Shown: positions 1 to 9,446 of the stretch, piece by piece
Layout: the number at the start of each line of letters is the position of its first letter
Position numbering within the stretch: the first letter of the stretch is position 1
Assembly: GCF_001942625.1 (NCBI RefSeq)
Contig: NZ_MLCL01000062.1
Coordinates: 388,192 to 452,191 of the forward strand
Direction: 5' to 3'
Source: Mycobacterium syngnathidarum
GTDB taxonomy: Bacteria > Actinomycetota > Actinomycetes > Mycobacteriales > Mycobacteriaceae
DNA length: 64,000 bases
Notes under the pieces: model-generated
The model's database searches: none
Seen by the model: the letters and a program-made list of their open reading frames with translations, nothing else
Told to the model about the DNA's origin: nothing
Made by a program: the position numbers and the translations under genes

Positions 1-1097
1 TCGTTGCCGGCCTCGAAGGCGTCGTCGCCTTCACCACCGAGATCGCTGAACCCGACAAGGACGGTGGTGCACTGCGCTACCGGGGTGTGGACATCGAAGA
101 CCTCGTGGCCCACCGCGTCACGTTCGGAGACGTGTGGGGGCTGCTGGTCGACGGCAGCTTCGGCACGGGACTACCCCCGGCCGAGCCGTTCCCGCTGCCC
201 ATCCACAGTGGCGACGTGCGCGTCGACGTCCAGGCCGGGCTGGCCATGCTGGCACCGATCTGGGGTTACGCACCGCTGTTGGACATCGACGACGACACCG
301 CTCGCGACCAGCTGGCCCGAGCCTCGGTGATGGCGCTGTCCTACGTCGCACAGTCAGCCCGCGGCATCTACCAGCCCGCCGTGCCCCAGCGCACGATCGA
401 CGAATGCGACACTGTCACAGCGCGTTTCATGACCCGCTGGCAGGGAGACCCCGACCCGAAGCACGTCGAGGCAATCGACGCCTACTGGGTGACCGCGGCC
501 GAACACGGGATGAACGCCTCCACGTTCACCGCCCGGGTGATCGCCTCCACCGGCGCCGACGTCGCGGCATCGCTGTCGGGCGCGGTGGGCGCGATGAGCG
601 GTCCCCTGCACGGCGGCGCCCCGGCCCGGGTGCTGCCGATGATCGAAGAAGTCGAAAAGACCGGGGACGCCCGAGCGGTGGTCAAGGGCATCATGGATCG
701 CGGTGACAAGCTGATGGGCTTCGGGCACCGCGTGTACCGCGCCGAGGATCCTCGGGCGCGGGTGCTGCGGGCCACCGCCAAACGCCTTGCGGCACCCCGC
801 TACGAGGTGGCCGCAGCCTTGGAACAGGCTGCGCTGTCCGAGCTGCGTGAGCGCCGCCCCGACCGGGCCATCGAGACCAACGTCGAGTTCTGGGCCGCGG
901 TGATCCTGGACTTCGCCCAGGTGCCTGCCTCGATGATGCCGGCGATGTTCACCTGCGGGCGGACCGCGGGCTGGTGCGCGCACATCCTGGAACAGAAGCG
1001 GCTCGGCAAACTCGTGCGCCCGGCCGCCGTCTATGTCGGCCCCGAACCGCGCAGCGTGGAGTCGGTCGCCGGATGGGACAAGATCGCCACCTCGTGA
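1..1097 (+). CDS. citA: Citrate synthase (class-2 type), 5' end outside the window
   Basis: Condenses acetyl-CoA and oxaloacetate to citrate in the cytosol (TCA and glyoxylate cycles). The reading frame is open from base 3, beginning V-A-G-L-E-G-V-V-A-F-T-T-E, so only about the first ten residues of a family of roughly 370 aa are missing. Catalytic motifs are present: the histidine in GPLHGGAP, the histidine in MGFGHRVYRAEDPRARV, and the aspartate after NVEFWAAVILDF. It ends in a TGA at 1095-1097. The sequence is close to M. tuberculosis CitA (Rv0889c) as I remember it, as opposed to the hexameric GltA2. No partner gene follows directly; a 223-nt spacer with nothing recognisable separates it from the next gene. 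Confidence 0.95.
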   Translation, partial: VAGLEGVVAFTTEIAEPDKDGGALRYRGVDIEDLVAHRVTFGDVWGLLVDGSFGTGLPPAEPFPLPIHSGDVRVDVQAGLAMLAPIWGYAPLLDIDDDTARDQLARASVMALSYVAQSARGIYQPAVPQRTIDECDTVTARFMTRWQGDPDPKHVEAIDAYWVTAAEHGMNASTFTARVIASTGADVAASLSGAVGAMSGPLHGGAPARVLPMIEEVEKTGDARAVVKGIMDRGDKLMGFGHRVYRAEDPRARVLRATAKRLAAPRYEVAAALEQAALSELRERRPDRAIETNVEFWAAVILDFAQVPASMMPAMFTCGRTAGWCAHILEQKRLGKLVRPAAVYVGPEPRSVESVAGWDKIATS

Positions 1098-1320
1098 CCG
1101 GCGGTCACGACATATTCGCCTCTGCGGCAGATGTTTTCGGCGGATTTCCGTGCCGATACCGCGGTTGCCGACGAGATCAGGGGCCGTCTCCGTCACGCGG
1201 CGTCGTTTCGGCGTCAGTGCACATGTCAGACCCGGGTGGTTGCATGGGACGTGTCTGGCGATGAGATCCGCCCGCCGCGCGGGTCTGCATTGAGTCCACT
1301 CACCTACCCAGGAGAAGATC

Positions 1321-1773
1321 ATGGCGATCGAAGTAACACCCGCAGTCTTGCCGCATCTGGTTGTCGACGACGCCGCCGCAGCAATCGACTTCTACGTCAA
1401 GGCATTCGGCGCCACCGAGCTGGGCCGGGTGCCCGGGCCCGAAGGCAAGCTGGTCCACGCAGCGCTCACCATCAACGGGTCCACGGTCATGCTCAACGAC
1501 GACTTTCCCGAGTACAACGACGGCAAGCCGTCCACACCCAAGGCCCTGGGCGGCACCCCGGTGACAATCCACCTCACCGTGACCGATGTCGAGGCCAAGT
1601 TCGCCCAGGCGGTCGACGCCGGCGCAGAGGTCGTCATGCCGCTGGAAGACCAGTTCTGGGGCGACCGCTACGGCATGGTGCGCGATCCTTTCGGCCACCA
1701 GTGGTCACTGGGGCAGCCGGTCCGCGAGGTCAGTCCCGAGGAGATCGCCCAGGCCATGCAGTCGGGGCAGTAA
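1321..1773 (+). CDS. VOC / PhnB-type glyoxalase-fold protein (Rv0887c-like)
   Basis: A 150-aa protein of the vicinal oxygen chelate superfamily, with PhnB-like sequence: two beta-alpha-beta-beta-beta modules starting at AVLPHLVVDDAAAAIDFY and at TPVTIHLTVTDVEAKF, and the family ending DPFGHQWSL. Such proteins bind a metal and act as glyoxalases, dioxygenases or resistance proteins; the substrate here cannot be told. The start ATG has a GGAGAAG ribosome site 3 nt upstream. Length and position after citA match M. tuberculosis Rv0887c as recalled. It lies 55 nt before the ECF operon on the same strand and might be co-transcribed with it. Confidence 0.9.
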   Translation: MAIEVTPAVLPHLVVDDAAAAIDFYVKAFGATELGRVPGPEGKLVHAALTINGSTVMLNDDFPEYNDGKPSTPKALGGTPVTIHLTVTDVEAKFAQAVDAGAEVVMPLEDQFWGDRYGMVRDPFGHQWSLGQPVREVSPEEIAQAMQSGQ

Positions 1774-1828
1774 CCCGCCCGCCACGCGTTCATACTGGTC
1801 TCCTCGCGATATGCCACGAAGGAGACCG

Positions 1829-2446
1829 ATGAGCACTCAGCCCGCCGACACCACGCCGGCTGCCCGCGCGCTGAACTGGCGAGTCGTCGACATCGTCGTC
1901 GCCAGCGTCCTCGCAACGGCAGCCGGGCTGGTGTTCGTGGTGTGGAACATCGCCTCCAACCCGATCAGCGCACCGCTGACAGCAGCGCTTCCGGGCCTGC
2001 AGGCGCTGCTGGCCGGAGGCTGGTTGTTCGCCGGGGTGCTCACCGCGCTCGTGATCCGCAAGCCGGGAGCTGCCCTGTACGGCGAGCTCGTCGCCGCCAC
2101 GGTGTCGGCACTGGTCGGCAACCAGTGGGGCGTGCTCACCCTTGAATCGGGACTGGTGCAGGGCATCGGCGCGGAACTGGTCTTCGCGGCGTTCCTGTAC
2201 CGCCGTTGGGGGCTGCCCGTCGCACTGCTCGCCGGGGCTGTCGCCGGATTGGCGCTGGCCGTCAACGACCTCATCCTGTGGTATCCCGGCTCGGCGAACG
2301 CCTTCGCCGCGATCTACACCGTCTCGGCCATCGTCTCCGGCGCCCTCGTCGCCGGCCTGCTCTCGTGGTTGGGGGTCAGAGGTCTGGCGAAGACCGGAGC
2401 GCTGGGCCGGTTCGCGTCGGGCCGGATCGGCCCCGCCGCTCGATGA
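1829..2446 (+). CDS. ECF transporter substrate-binding S component, YkoE-like
   Basis: A 205-aa integral membrane protein with about five to six hydrophobic segments, the expected size of an S component of an energy-coupling factor importer. It resembles the YkoE family, whose members are linked to hydroxymethylpyrimidine or thiamine uptake; this substrate is inferred from family only. The ATG at 1829 is chosen because AAGGAG lies just upstream (1819-1824) and the protein begins with a short hydrophilic tail before the first membrane segment. The stop overlaps the start of the ATPase gene (ATGA). No TPP riboswitch fits in the 55-nt leader, so the vitamin assignment has no regulatory support here. 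Confidence 0.82.
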   Translation: MSTQPADTTPAARALNWRVVDIVVASVLATAAGLVFVVWNIASNPISAPLTAALPGLQALLAGGWLFAGVLTALVIRKPGAALYGELVAATVSALVGNQWGVLTLESGLVQGIGAELVFAAFLYRRWGLPVALLAGAVAGLALAVNDLILWYPGSANAFAAIYTVSAIVSGALVAGLLSWLGVRGLAKTGALGRFASGRIGPAAR

Positions 2447-3927
2447 GCTCACCGCACGGCTCCGGTGCCACCGTCACGGCGCACAGTTGGGGTTGGAGCC
2501 ACGCCGGACGCACCGCATGGGCCGTGCGCGACCTCGAGCTCGCGATCGAACCCGGCGAACGTGTGCTGCTGCTCGGACCGTCCGGAGCGGGGAAATCGAC
2601 TCTGCTGCACGGCATCGCCGGGCTGCTCGGCGGGGCCGACGAAGGCCGGCAGGCCGGTAGCCTCTTCGTCGACGGTCGGCCGCCGAGCGAGCAACGCCAC
2701 CGGATCGGAATGGTGTTGCAGGATCCCGACTCCCAGGTGATCCTGTCCCGCGTCGGTGACGACGTCGCCTTCGGCATGGAGAACTTCGGTGTTCAACGCG
2801 AGCAGATCTGGCCCCGGGTGCACGCTGCGCTGGACGCGGTCGGGCTGAATCTCGGCTTGTCCCAATCCACTTCAGCGCTGTCCGGCGGACAGAAACAGCG
2901 CCTCGCCCTGGCCGGGGTGATCGCCATGGATCCCGGCCTGATCCTGCTCGACGAACCGACGGCCAACCTCGACCCCGCGGGTGTCATCGAGGTACGGGAC
3001 GCCGTCGCGGAATGCGCAGCCCGCACCGGCGCGACACTGATCGTCATCGAGCACCGCACCGAGATGTGGCTGCCGGTGATCGACCGGGTGATCGTGCTCG
3101 GCACCGACGGCGAGGTGATCGCCGACGGCACCCCGGAACAGACCATCCGGCGCAACCACCACTACCTGGTTCGATCCGGTGTCTGGGTACCCGACACCCC
3201 GCTGCCCGAGATCGACCGCCACCGGTTTCCTGCATCCGAATCATTGCTGCAGGCAGCGGGTCTGGCGTTGGCCCACCCCGGTGATCCGCCCATGCACGTC
3301 GACCTGGACTTCGAGATCTCGACCGGGCAGATCACGGTGATCACCGGCCCGAACGGCGCAGGCAAGTCGACGCTGGCGCTGACCATCGGCGGGCTCTTGC
3401 CGGTGCCGGCCGGCCGGCTCGAGGCGCACGCCGGCTTCGCACCGTCCCCCTCGCGCCGCCAACCCATCAAGTGGAGGTCCAAGGAACTGCTCACCCGGAT
3501 CGGCAGCGTGTTCCAAGACCCCGAGCACCAGTTCCTCACCGGCACGGTGCGCGATGAACTCACGTTGGGCCCCAAAGCGATCAAGCTGGGCCACACCGAA
3601 ACCACCGCGCGCACCGACGAACTCCTGGAGCGCCTGCGCCTCGGCCACCTCGCCGAGGTGAACCCCTACACGTTGTCCGGCGGAGAGAAGCGCCGCCTGT
3701 CGGTCGCCACGATGCTGGCCACCGCACCCAAGGTGATCATCCTCGACGAACCCACCTTCGGGCAGGACCGGCGCACCTGGGAAGAACTGACCCGCCTACT
3801 GGCCGAGATCGCCGATGCCGGAACGGCCGTCGTCGCGGCCACCCACGATCTCGACTTCGCCACCCTACTCGCCGACGCCCGGATCGAGCTGCCGGAGTGG
3901 GACCCCACCGCGGGGACGACGCTGTGA
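2443..3927 (+). CDS. ECF transporter double ATPase (EcfA/YkoD type)
   Basis: A 494-aa fusion of two ABC ATPase domains that powers the ECF importer. Domain one carries Walker A GPSGAGKST, signature LSGGQKQRLALAG and Walker B LILLDEPTANLD; domain two carries GPNGAGKSTLALT, LSGGEKRRLSVAT and VIILDEPTFGQD. Both nucleotide sites look intact. Q-loop residues appear as VLQDPDSQVI and VFQDPEHQFL, a pattern typical of ECF and cobalt/biotin-type ATPases. The ATG overlaps the TGA of the S-component gene, and its own TGA overlaps the GTG of the T-component gene, so the three are translationally coupled. Confidence 0.93.
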   Translation: MSSPHGSGATVTAHSWGWSHAGRTAWAVRDLELAIEPGERVLLLGPSGAGKSTLLHGIAGLLGGADEGRQAGSLFVDGRPPSEQRHRIGMVLQDPDSQVILSRVGDDVAFGMENFGVQREQIWPRVHAALDAVGLNLGLSQSTSALSGGQKQRLALAGVIAMDPGLILLDEPTANLDPAGVIEVRDAVAECAARTGATLIVIEHRTEMWLPVIDRVIVLGTDGEVIADGTPEQTIRRNHHYLVRSGVWVPDTPLPEIDRHRFPASESLLQAAGLALAHPGDPPMHVDLDFEISTGQITVITGPNGAGKSTLALTIGGLLPVPAGRLEAHAGFAPSPSRRQPIKWRSKELLTRIGSVFQDPEHQFLTGTVRDELTLGPKAIKLGHTETTARTDELLERLRLGHLAEVNPYTLSGGEKRRLSVATMLATAPKVIILDEPTFGQDRRTWEELTRLLAEIADAGTAVVAATHDLDFATLLADARIELPEWDPTAGTTL

Positions 3928-4670
3928 TCATCAACCCCGTCGCCCGACTGCTCACCGCCCTGATCATCGCGGGGGCCCTGGTGTTTTCGGTGGACTGGCT
4001 TTCGGCGCTGACCGCGCTGATCGGTGAGCTCGTGCTGTTCGCCGTCATCGGCGTCAAGCTGCGCGCGGCGCTGACCCGTGCCGCCGTGGTCCTCATCGCA
4101 GCCGCGCTCACCGCCGTCACCATCCTGCTCTACGGGCAGACCAGCGGCACGGTGTACTGGCACTTCTTCCTCGTCACGATCAGCGACGGGTCCATCACGC
4201 TCGCCCTGGCCACGTTTCTCCGCGTCCTGGCGATCGCCCTGCCCTCGGTCATCCTGTTCATCGACGTCGAATCGACCGAGTTGGCAGACGGTTTAGGGCA
4301 GGTGCTGCATCTGCCTGCCCGATTCGTTGTCGGTGCGCTGGCCGGCCTGCGAATGGTGGGCCTGCTCGGACAGGACTGGCGGTACCTCGGTTACGCGCGC
4401 CGAGCCCGCGGCGTGGCCGACCACGCCAGGGTGCAGCGGATCGCGGGACAGGCGTTCGCCCTGCTGGTGTTCGCCGTGCGCCGCGGATCGAAGCTGGCCA
4501 CCGCGATGGAAGCCCGCGGGTTCGGCGCCTACCCGGACCGGACGTGGGCCCGCCCATCTCCCTTCGGAGCACGCGAGTTCGCTTTGATCGCTGCGGGATT
4601 CGTCATCGCCGCCGCCGCGATCACGGTGTCGGTGGTGTGCGGGACATGGAACTTCATTGGCTCTCGATGA
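3924..4670 (+). CDS. ECF transporter transmembrane T component (EcfT/YkoC type)
   Basis: A 248-aa membrane protein with several N-terminal hydrophobic segments and the two coupling motifs of EcfT: a region around RMVGLLGQDWRYLGYARRAR and the ATAMEARGFGAY stretch near residue 195, both of which contact the ATPases. The GTG start at 3924 overlaps the ATPase stop as GTGA. It completes a three-gene transporter (S, AA, T) with no duplicated subunits, which points to a dedicated, single-substrate importer. The end overlaps the following kinase-like gene by 14 nt. Confidence 0.9.
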   Translation: MIINPVARLLTALIIAGALVFSVDWLSALTALIGELVLFAVIGVKLRAALTRAAVVLIAAALTAVTILLYGQTSGTVYWHFFLVTISDGSITLALATFLRVLAIALPSVILFIDVESTELADGLGQVLHLPARFVVGALAGLRMVGLLGQDWRYLGYARRARGVADHARVQRIAGQAFALLVFAVRRGSKLATAMEARGFGAYPDRTWARPSPFGAREFALIAAGFVIAAAAITVSVVCGTWNFIGSR

Positions 4671-5217
4671 CATCCTGCGCCGCCTCGACGCGGCCGCGAC
4701 AACGGTACTGATCGACGGCCGTTCCGGGTCCGGCAAGTCGACGCTGGCCGCCGAGCTGCACGACATCTGGGCCGGCAGTGTCGTCGTTCGGCTCGACGAC
4801 ATCTACCCGGGCTGGGACGGACTGCTCTGGGCCGCAGACCATTTGCAGCGATCACTGCTCGAGCCGCGGGCGGCCGGGCACACCGGACGCTGGCGGCAAT
4901 GGGACTGGACTACGGCTGCACCCAGCGGCTGGCACCGGGTCGAGCCTGGGCAACGCTTGATCGTCGAGGGCATCGGCGCGCTCACCCCGGCTGCCCGGGC
5001 GTGTGCGGACCTGGGCATCTGGGTCGACGCCGACGATGCCGAGCGCAAGCGTCGGGCATTGGAACGCGACGGAGACACCTACCGGCCGCACTGGGACCGG
5101 TGGGCAGCCCAGGAGGACGAGTTCATCGCCAGGTTTCAGCCGAGGGCGTGTGCCGACCTGATCGCTGTACCGGCCGCGGACGGATTCGAGTTCACCGCGC
5201 CCGGCCGGCGCCGCTAG
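4657..5217 (+). CDS. P-loop kinase, uridine-kinase-like
   Basis: A 186-aa soluble NTPase with Walker A DGRSGSGKSTLA near residue 20 and a conserved RLDDIYPGWDGL stretch that in the uridine/pantothenate kinase superfamily holds the catalytic aspartate. Further conserved elements are LIVEGIGAL and WVDADDAERKRRALERDG (lid-like arginines). The start is the TTG at 4657; no ATG or GTG exists in frame upstream, so the gene overlaps the T-component gene by 14 nt and is probably co-translated. The substrate is unknown. Coupling to the importer suggests it may trap the imported compound by phosphorylation, which is inference. It converges on fprB with a 4-nt overlap. Confidence 0.82.
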   Translation: MALDDILRRLDAAATTVLIDGRSGSGKSTLAAELHDIWAGSVVVRLDDIYPGWDGLLWAADHLQRSLLEPRAAGHTGRWRQWDWTTAAPSGWHRVEPGQRLIVEGIGALTPAARACADLGIWVDADDAERKRRALERDGDTYRPHWDRWAAQEDEFIARFQPRACADLIAVPAADGFEFTAPGRRR

Positions 5218-6872
5218 CGCAGTCCTGCCAGAACCCGTTGCCGCATCGTCGGTTTCGGGGCCGTTGCGGCGGCCGCGATCATCTCGTCGACCGAGGTGAA
5301 CTTGTCACGCGGCCGATCCTCGCCACCGCGGGCGATCTCGGCGGCATCGATCGCCTGCCACCCGGCCGCGTCGACCATGGCGGGCTGGCGCGTCCGCACC
5401 AGCTTCTCCAACGCGGACTGCTTGTGCACCGGGTCGGTCAGCACGCCGGCGTTGAAATCGTCGACCAACTGACGCACCGTCTGCGCCGCACACGACTTGT
5501 TGGTGCCGATGAAGCCGGTGGGACCGCGCTTGATCCAGCCGGCCACGTAGGCGCCTGCCGCGTCACGAACACGTCCGGCGTCGTTGGGCACCACGGCGGC
5601 ATCGTCGTCGAACGGAAGGTCGGCAATGGCCTTGCCGCGGTAGCCGATCGAGGTCAGTACCAGCCCTGCGTCGAGCGTGCGCACATCATCGGTTCCGGTC
5701 ACACCGAATTCGATTCCGGTCACCCGGTCCTCGCCGAGCACGCGCTGCGGGGTGAGCCGGTAGGCCAGCCGGATCCTCGGCTTGGTCAACGGCGCGGACG
5801 CATGACCCAGCTTGGCCAGAATCTCCAGCTTGTTGCGGGTCAGCGGGTCGGTGGTGCGAGCCAGATCTGCCACCACCAACTGATGGTCGGCCTCATCGAG
5901 CACGACGTCGCAGCTGGCGGTCAAGCCGATCAGTTCCGGCAAGGTGAAAGCCGACTCCGCGGGGCCGCGGCGGGCCGCGATCACCACCTCGGAGACCTTC
6001 GAAGTGCGCAGGGCCGCCAGGGCATGGTCGGAAATGTCGGTGCGGGCCAACGTATCCGGATCGGTGGTGAGGATCCGGGCCACGTCGAAGGCGACATTGC
6101 CGTTGCCCACGATGACCACCCGCTCATGGCTCAGATCCACGGGCAGGTCGGTGAACTCGGGATGTCCGTTGATCCAGGCCACCATCTCGGTGGCCGTTCC
6201 GGTACCCGGCAGGTCCATACCGTCGATGGCGAGCCGGCGATCGTTGGGTGCACCCACCGCGTACAGCACGGCGTGATGGTGTTCCAACAGGTCGGCGTGT
6301 GACAGGTGCTTGCCCACCTCGACGTTGAGGAAGAACTTGAACCCGGCATGTTTGGCGATCACGTCGAACAGCCGGGTCACCCGCTTGGTGCTCTGGTGGT
6401 CCGGAGCGACACCCGCCCGCACCAGCCCGTAGGGCGTCGGCAGCTTCTCGAAGACATTGACCCGCACGCCCCGCTGCGTCAGCAGCTCGTCGGCCGCGTA
6501 CATGGCGGCCGGACCGGAGCCCACGATCGCCACGGTCAGCGGCGCGCCCCCACGAGCATCCACCTTCGGCGCCGCGATCACCGGCGCCAGCTTGGACGTC
6601 GGCGGCAACTTACCTTCCCGCTTCGGGTAGAAGGCCGCGTTGAGCTCGATGAACGGCAGTTGCTTGTCGGTCAGCCGGGTATCGGCCGCGATCGCACCGA
6701 CCGGGCACGCGCTCACGCACGCGCCACAGTCCACGCAGGCATCGGGATCGATGTAGAGCATCTCTGCCGTCGCGAAGCCCGGCTCATCCGGCGACGGATG
6801 AATGCAGTTCACCGGACACGCGTAGACGCAGGACCCGTCGCTACAACACGACTGGGTGATCACATGGGGCAT
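5214..6872 (-). CDS. fprB: Ferredoxin/ferredoxin-NADP reductase fusion FprB
   Basis: A 552-aa flavoprotein with an N-terminal 7Fe/8Fe ferredoxin domain fused to a glutathione-reductase-like ferredoxin-NADP reductase. Cysteine motifs SCCSDGSCVYACPVNCIHP and CVDCGACVSACPVGAI give the cluster ligands. The FAD site is VAIVGSGPAAMYAADELL near residue 115 and the NADPH site is VVIVGNGNVAFDVARIL near residue 255; the C-terminal YVAGWIKRGPTGFIGTNK stretch is typical of adrenodoxin-reductase relatives. It moves electrons between NADPH and iron-sulfur partners. It lies 30 nt downstream of the diiron oxygenase gene on the same strand, so it may be that enzyme's electron donor. Confidence 0.95.
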   Translation of the reverse strand: MPHVITQSCCSDGSCVYACPVNCIHPSPDEPGFATAEMLYIDPDACVDCGACVSACPVGAIAADTRLTDKQLPFIELNAAFYPKREGKLPPTSKLAPVIAAPKVDARGGAPLTVAIVGSGPAAMYAADELLTQRGVRVNVFEKLPTPYGLVRAGVAPDHQSTKRVTRLFDVIAKHAGFKFFLNVEVGKHLSHADLLEHHHAVLYAVGAPNDRRLAIDGMDLPGTGTATEMVAWINGHPEFTDLPVDLSHERVVIVGNGNVAFDVARILTTDPDTLARTDISDHALAALRTSKVSEVVIAARRGPAESAFTLPELIGLTASCDVVLDEADHQLVVADLARTTDPLTRNKLEILAKLGHASAPLTKPRIRLAYRLTPQRVLGEDRVTGIEFGVTGTDDVRTLDAGLVLTSIGYRGKAIADLPFDDDAAVVPNDAGRVRDAAGAYVAGWIKRGPTGFIGTNKSCAAQTVRQLVDDFNAGVLTDPVHKQSALEKLVRTRQPAMVDAAGWQAIDAAEIARGGEDRPRDKFTSVDEMIAAAATAPKPTMRQRVLAGLR

Positions 6873-6902
6873 AACAAACCTTCGAACCCTCCGGGACGAG
6901 CT

Positions 6903-7919
6903 TTAGGCGACTGAGACCAGGTGCTCGCGCTGTGGCTCGCTACGGTAGCGGCTCGGCGCCCCGTCGATCTTGCAGATCCGCCACATGAGCTTGGCGATCG
7001 GGTTCATCAGGCCGGTGTCGTGGCAGAGCATCCGGACATCGCCGAACATATCCCGCAGCATCTTGCGAGACTCGGGCGAACGGAAGAACAGCTCCTTGCG
7101 CACCGAGCGCGGGATGTCGAATTCCTTCCAGAACGCGCGCGGCGGCACGATGATCGCCGAGCACAGGATGCGCATGGTCAGCGGCACGAACAGCGACAGG
7201 ATCCAGCGCTGCCGGCGGCGCAGGTTCGGCACCCGCTTGTGCAGGTACTGGTGCGCGAACGAGATGTGGCGGGCCTCCTCGGCGACGTGGATCGCCATCA
7301 CCCGTTCCATGATCGGGTGCAGGGCCTTGCCCTCACGCAGCACGTTCTTCTGCGTGTGATCGATGGGTTCCTCGCCGGCGAGAACACCGAAGAAGAACGG
7401 GATCGGCAGCGGGCCGGCGGCCAGCGGGATCAGCGGCTGCAGCCACTTGAGCAGCCTCGGCATGCCCGGCACGTCCATGCCGATCCGGTTCACCATCTCC
7501 TGGAACATCAGGGTGTGGTTGCACTCCTCGACGGATTCGTGCAGGCAGTACCGGTACTCCGGCGAGCCGTTGGGCACCCAGAACGAGTACTCCATCAGGC
7601 CGCGGATCAGGATGTTCTCGAAGTGCAGGCCGACCTTGGCGACATTGGCCTGACGCCACATGCCGATCTCGATCTGCCGATCAACGGGCTGCGCCTGGTA
7701 CCAGCGGTGGCCACCCATCGGGTCGGTCGCCGGCAGGATCCAGCGCGGATCGTTCGGGATCACCGCGAACTCCGGCGAATCCCAGTCGATGTCCTTGTAC
7801 GGGTTGAAGTTGCGCCGCACCGAGCCCTCGGACAGCGTAGAGAGCATGTCGACGTACTGGGTGTCGTCGCTGACGTCCATGTTCTTGCGCCAACGCCTGA
7901 CCATCTTGGTCCGAGCCAT
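6903..7919 (-). CDS. AurF-like diiron oxygenase (Rv0885-like)
   Basis: A 338-aa protein of the AurF/p-aminobenzoate N-oxygenase-like family. Helical diiron ligands are visible: a glutamate in HFENILIRGLMEYS, an E-x-x-H set in CLHESVEECNHTLMFQEM and another in IHVAEEARHISFAHQYL. Such enzymes use O2 and a ferritin-like diiron site for N-oxidation or related chemistry; the substrate of the mycobacterial member is unknown to me. The ATG is preceded by AGAGAGG. It is the first gene of a probable operon with fprB, and the 340-nt upstream region holds inverted repeats. Length agrees with M. tuberculosis Rv0885 (about 340 aa, from memory). Confidence 0.88.
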   Translation of the reverse strand: MARTKMVRRWRKNMDVSDDTQYVDMLSTLSEGSVRRNFNPYKDIDWDSPEFAVIPNDPRWILPATDPMGGHRWYQAQPVDRQIEIGMWRQANVAKVGLHFENILIRGLMEYSFWVPNGSPEYRYCLHESVEECNHTLMFQEMVNRIGMDVPGMPRLLKWLQPLIPLAAGPLPIPFFFGVLAGEEPIDHTQKNVLREGKALHPIMERVMAIHVAEEARHISFAHQYLHKRVPNLRRRQRWILSLFVPLTMRILCSAIIVPPRAFWKEFDIPRSVRKELFFRSPESRKMLRDMFGDVRMLCHDTGLMNPIAKLMWRICKIDGAPSRYRSEPQREHLVSVA

Positions 7920-7951
7920 GTTGCAGACCTCTCTCTAATCGTCTGAGGTTT

Positions 7952-8000
7952 ACATCTACCCACTTGTTGTACAACGGTACCGCAGGTATCGAGTAGATGT
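7952..8000 (-). promoter_or_regulatory. Inverted repeats upstream of the diiron oxygenase/fprB operon
   Basis: The 340-nt gap 7920-8259 between divergent genes contains no convincing gene. Near its left side, ACATCTAC (7952-7959) is matched by its reverse complement GTAGATGT (7993-8000), and between them lies the perfect 10-bp palindrome GTTGTACAAC (7966-7975). The arrangement sits 33-81 nt upstream of the oxygenase start, where an operator for that promoter would lie. The regulator is not known. The remaining part of the gap (8001-8259), upstream of serC, shows nothing I can name. Confidence 0.4.
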
Positions 8001-8250
8001 CCATGCCTGATTCGACGAGTTTGCCGACATGCAGCATGGGGTGGTCAACCCGAAGGTAAAAGGCCAGGTAGCTGTAGTGCTCACAGGCCGGGCTGTGGTG
8101 ACCGACACACTGCAAAAGATTGCCACTGAGGCCTTTGCGGGCCACACCGCCGCCGATCGGCACCGGATCGCCGCCGAAAACCGAGCGGCCCCGGCCACCA
8201 CCGACCGCCCGGCCACGCCCGAATTTTGACGCGGTAACCGCCGACTTTAG

Positions 8251-9366
<1,116 letters not shown>

Positions 9367-9446
9367 GTCCGTCGCACTCCCGCCAGCGTGTCAGCCCGGT
9401 CACGGGCTGATAACGCAGTAGGGTTCGCGCAGGAGGTTTGGTCGGT

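Noticed and set aside
1774-1828. Possible TPP riboswitch ahead of the ECF operon
   Set aside because: Only 55 nt are available, too few for the THI element, and its conserved CUGAGA and thiamine-box blocks are not present.
7956-8229. Open frames of 66-86 aa on both strands in the gap before serC
   Set aside because: No domain or ribosome site, and the sequence reads like intergenic DNA; the long minus-strand frame that runs through serC is a high-GC artefact.
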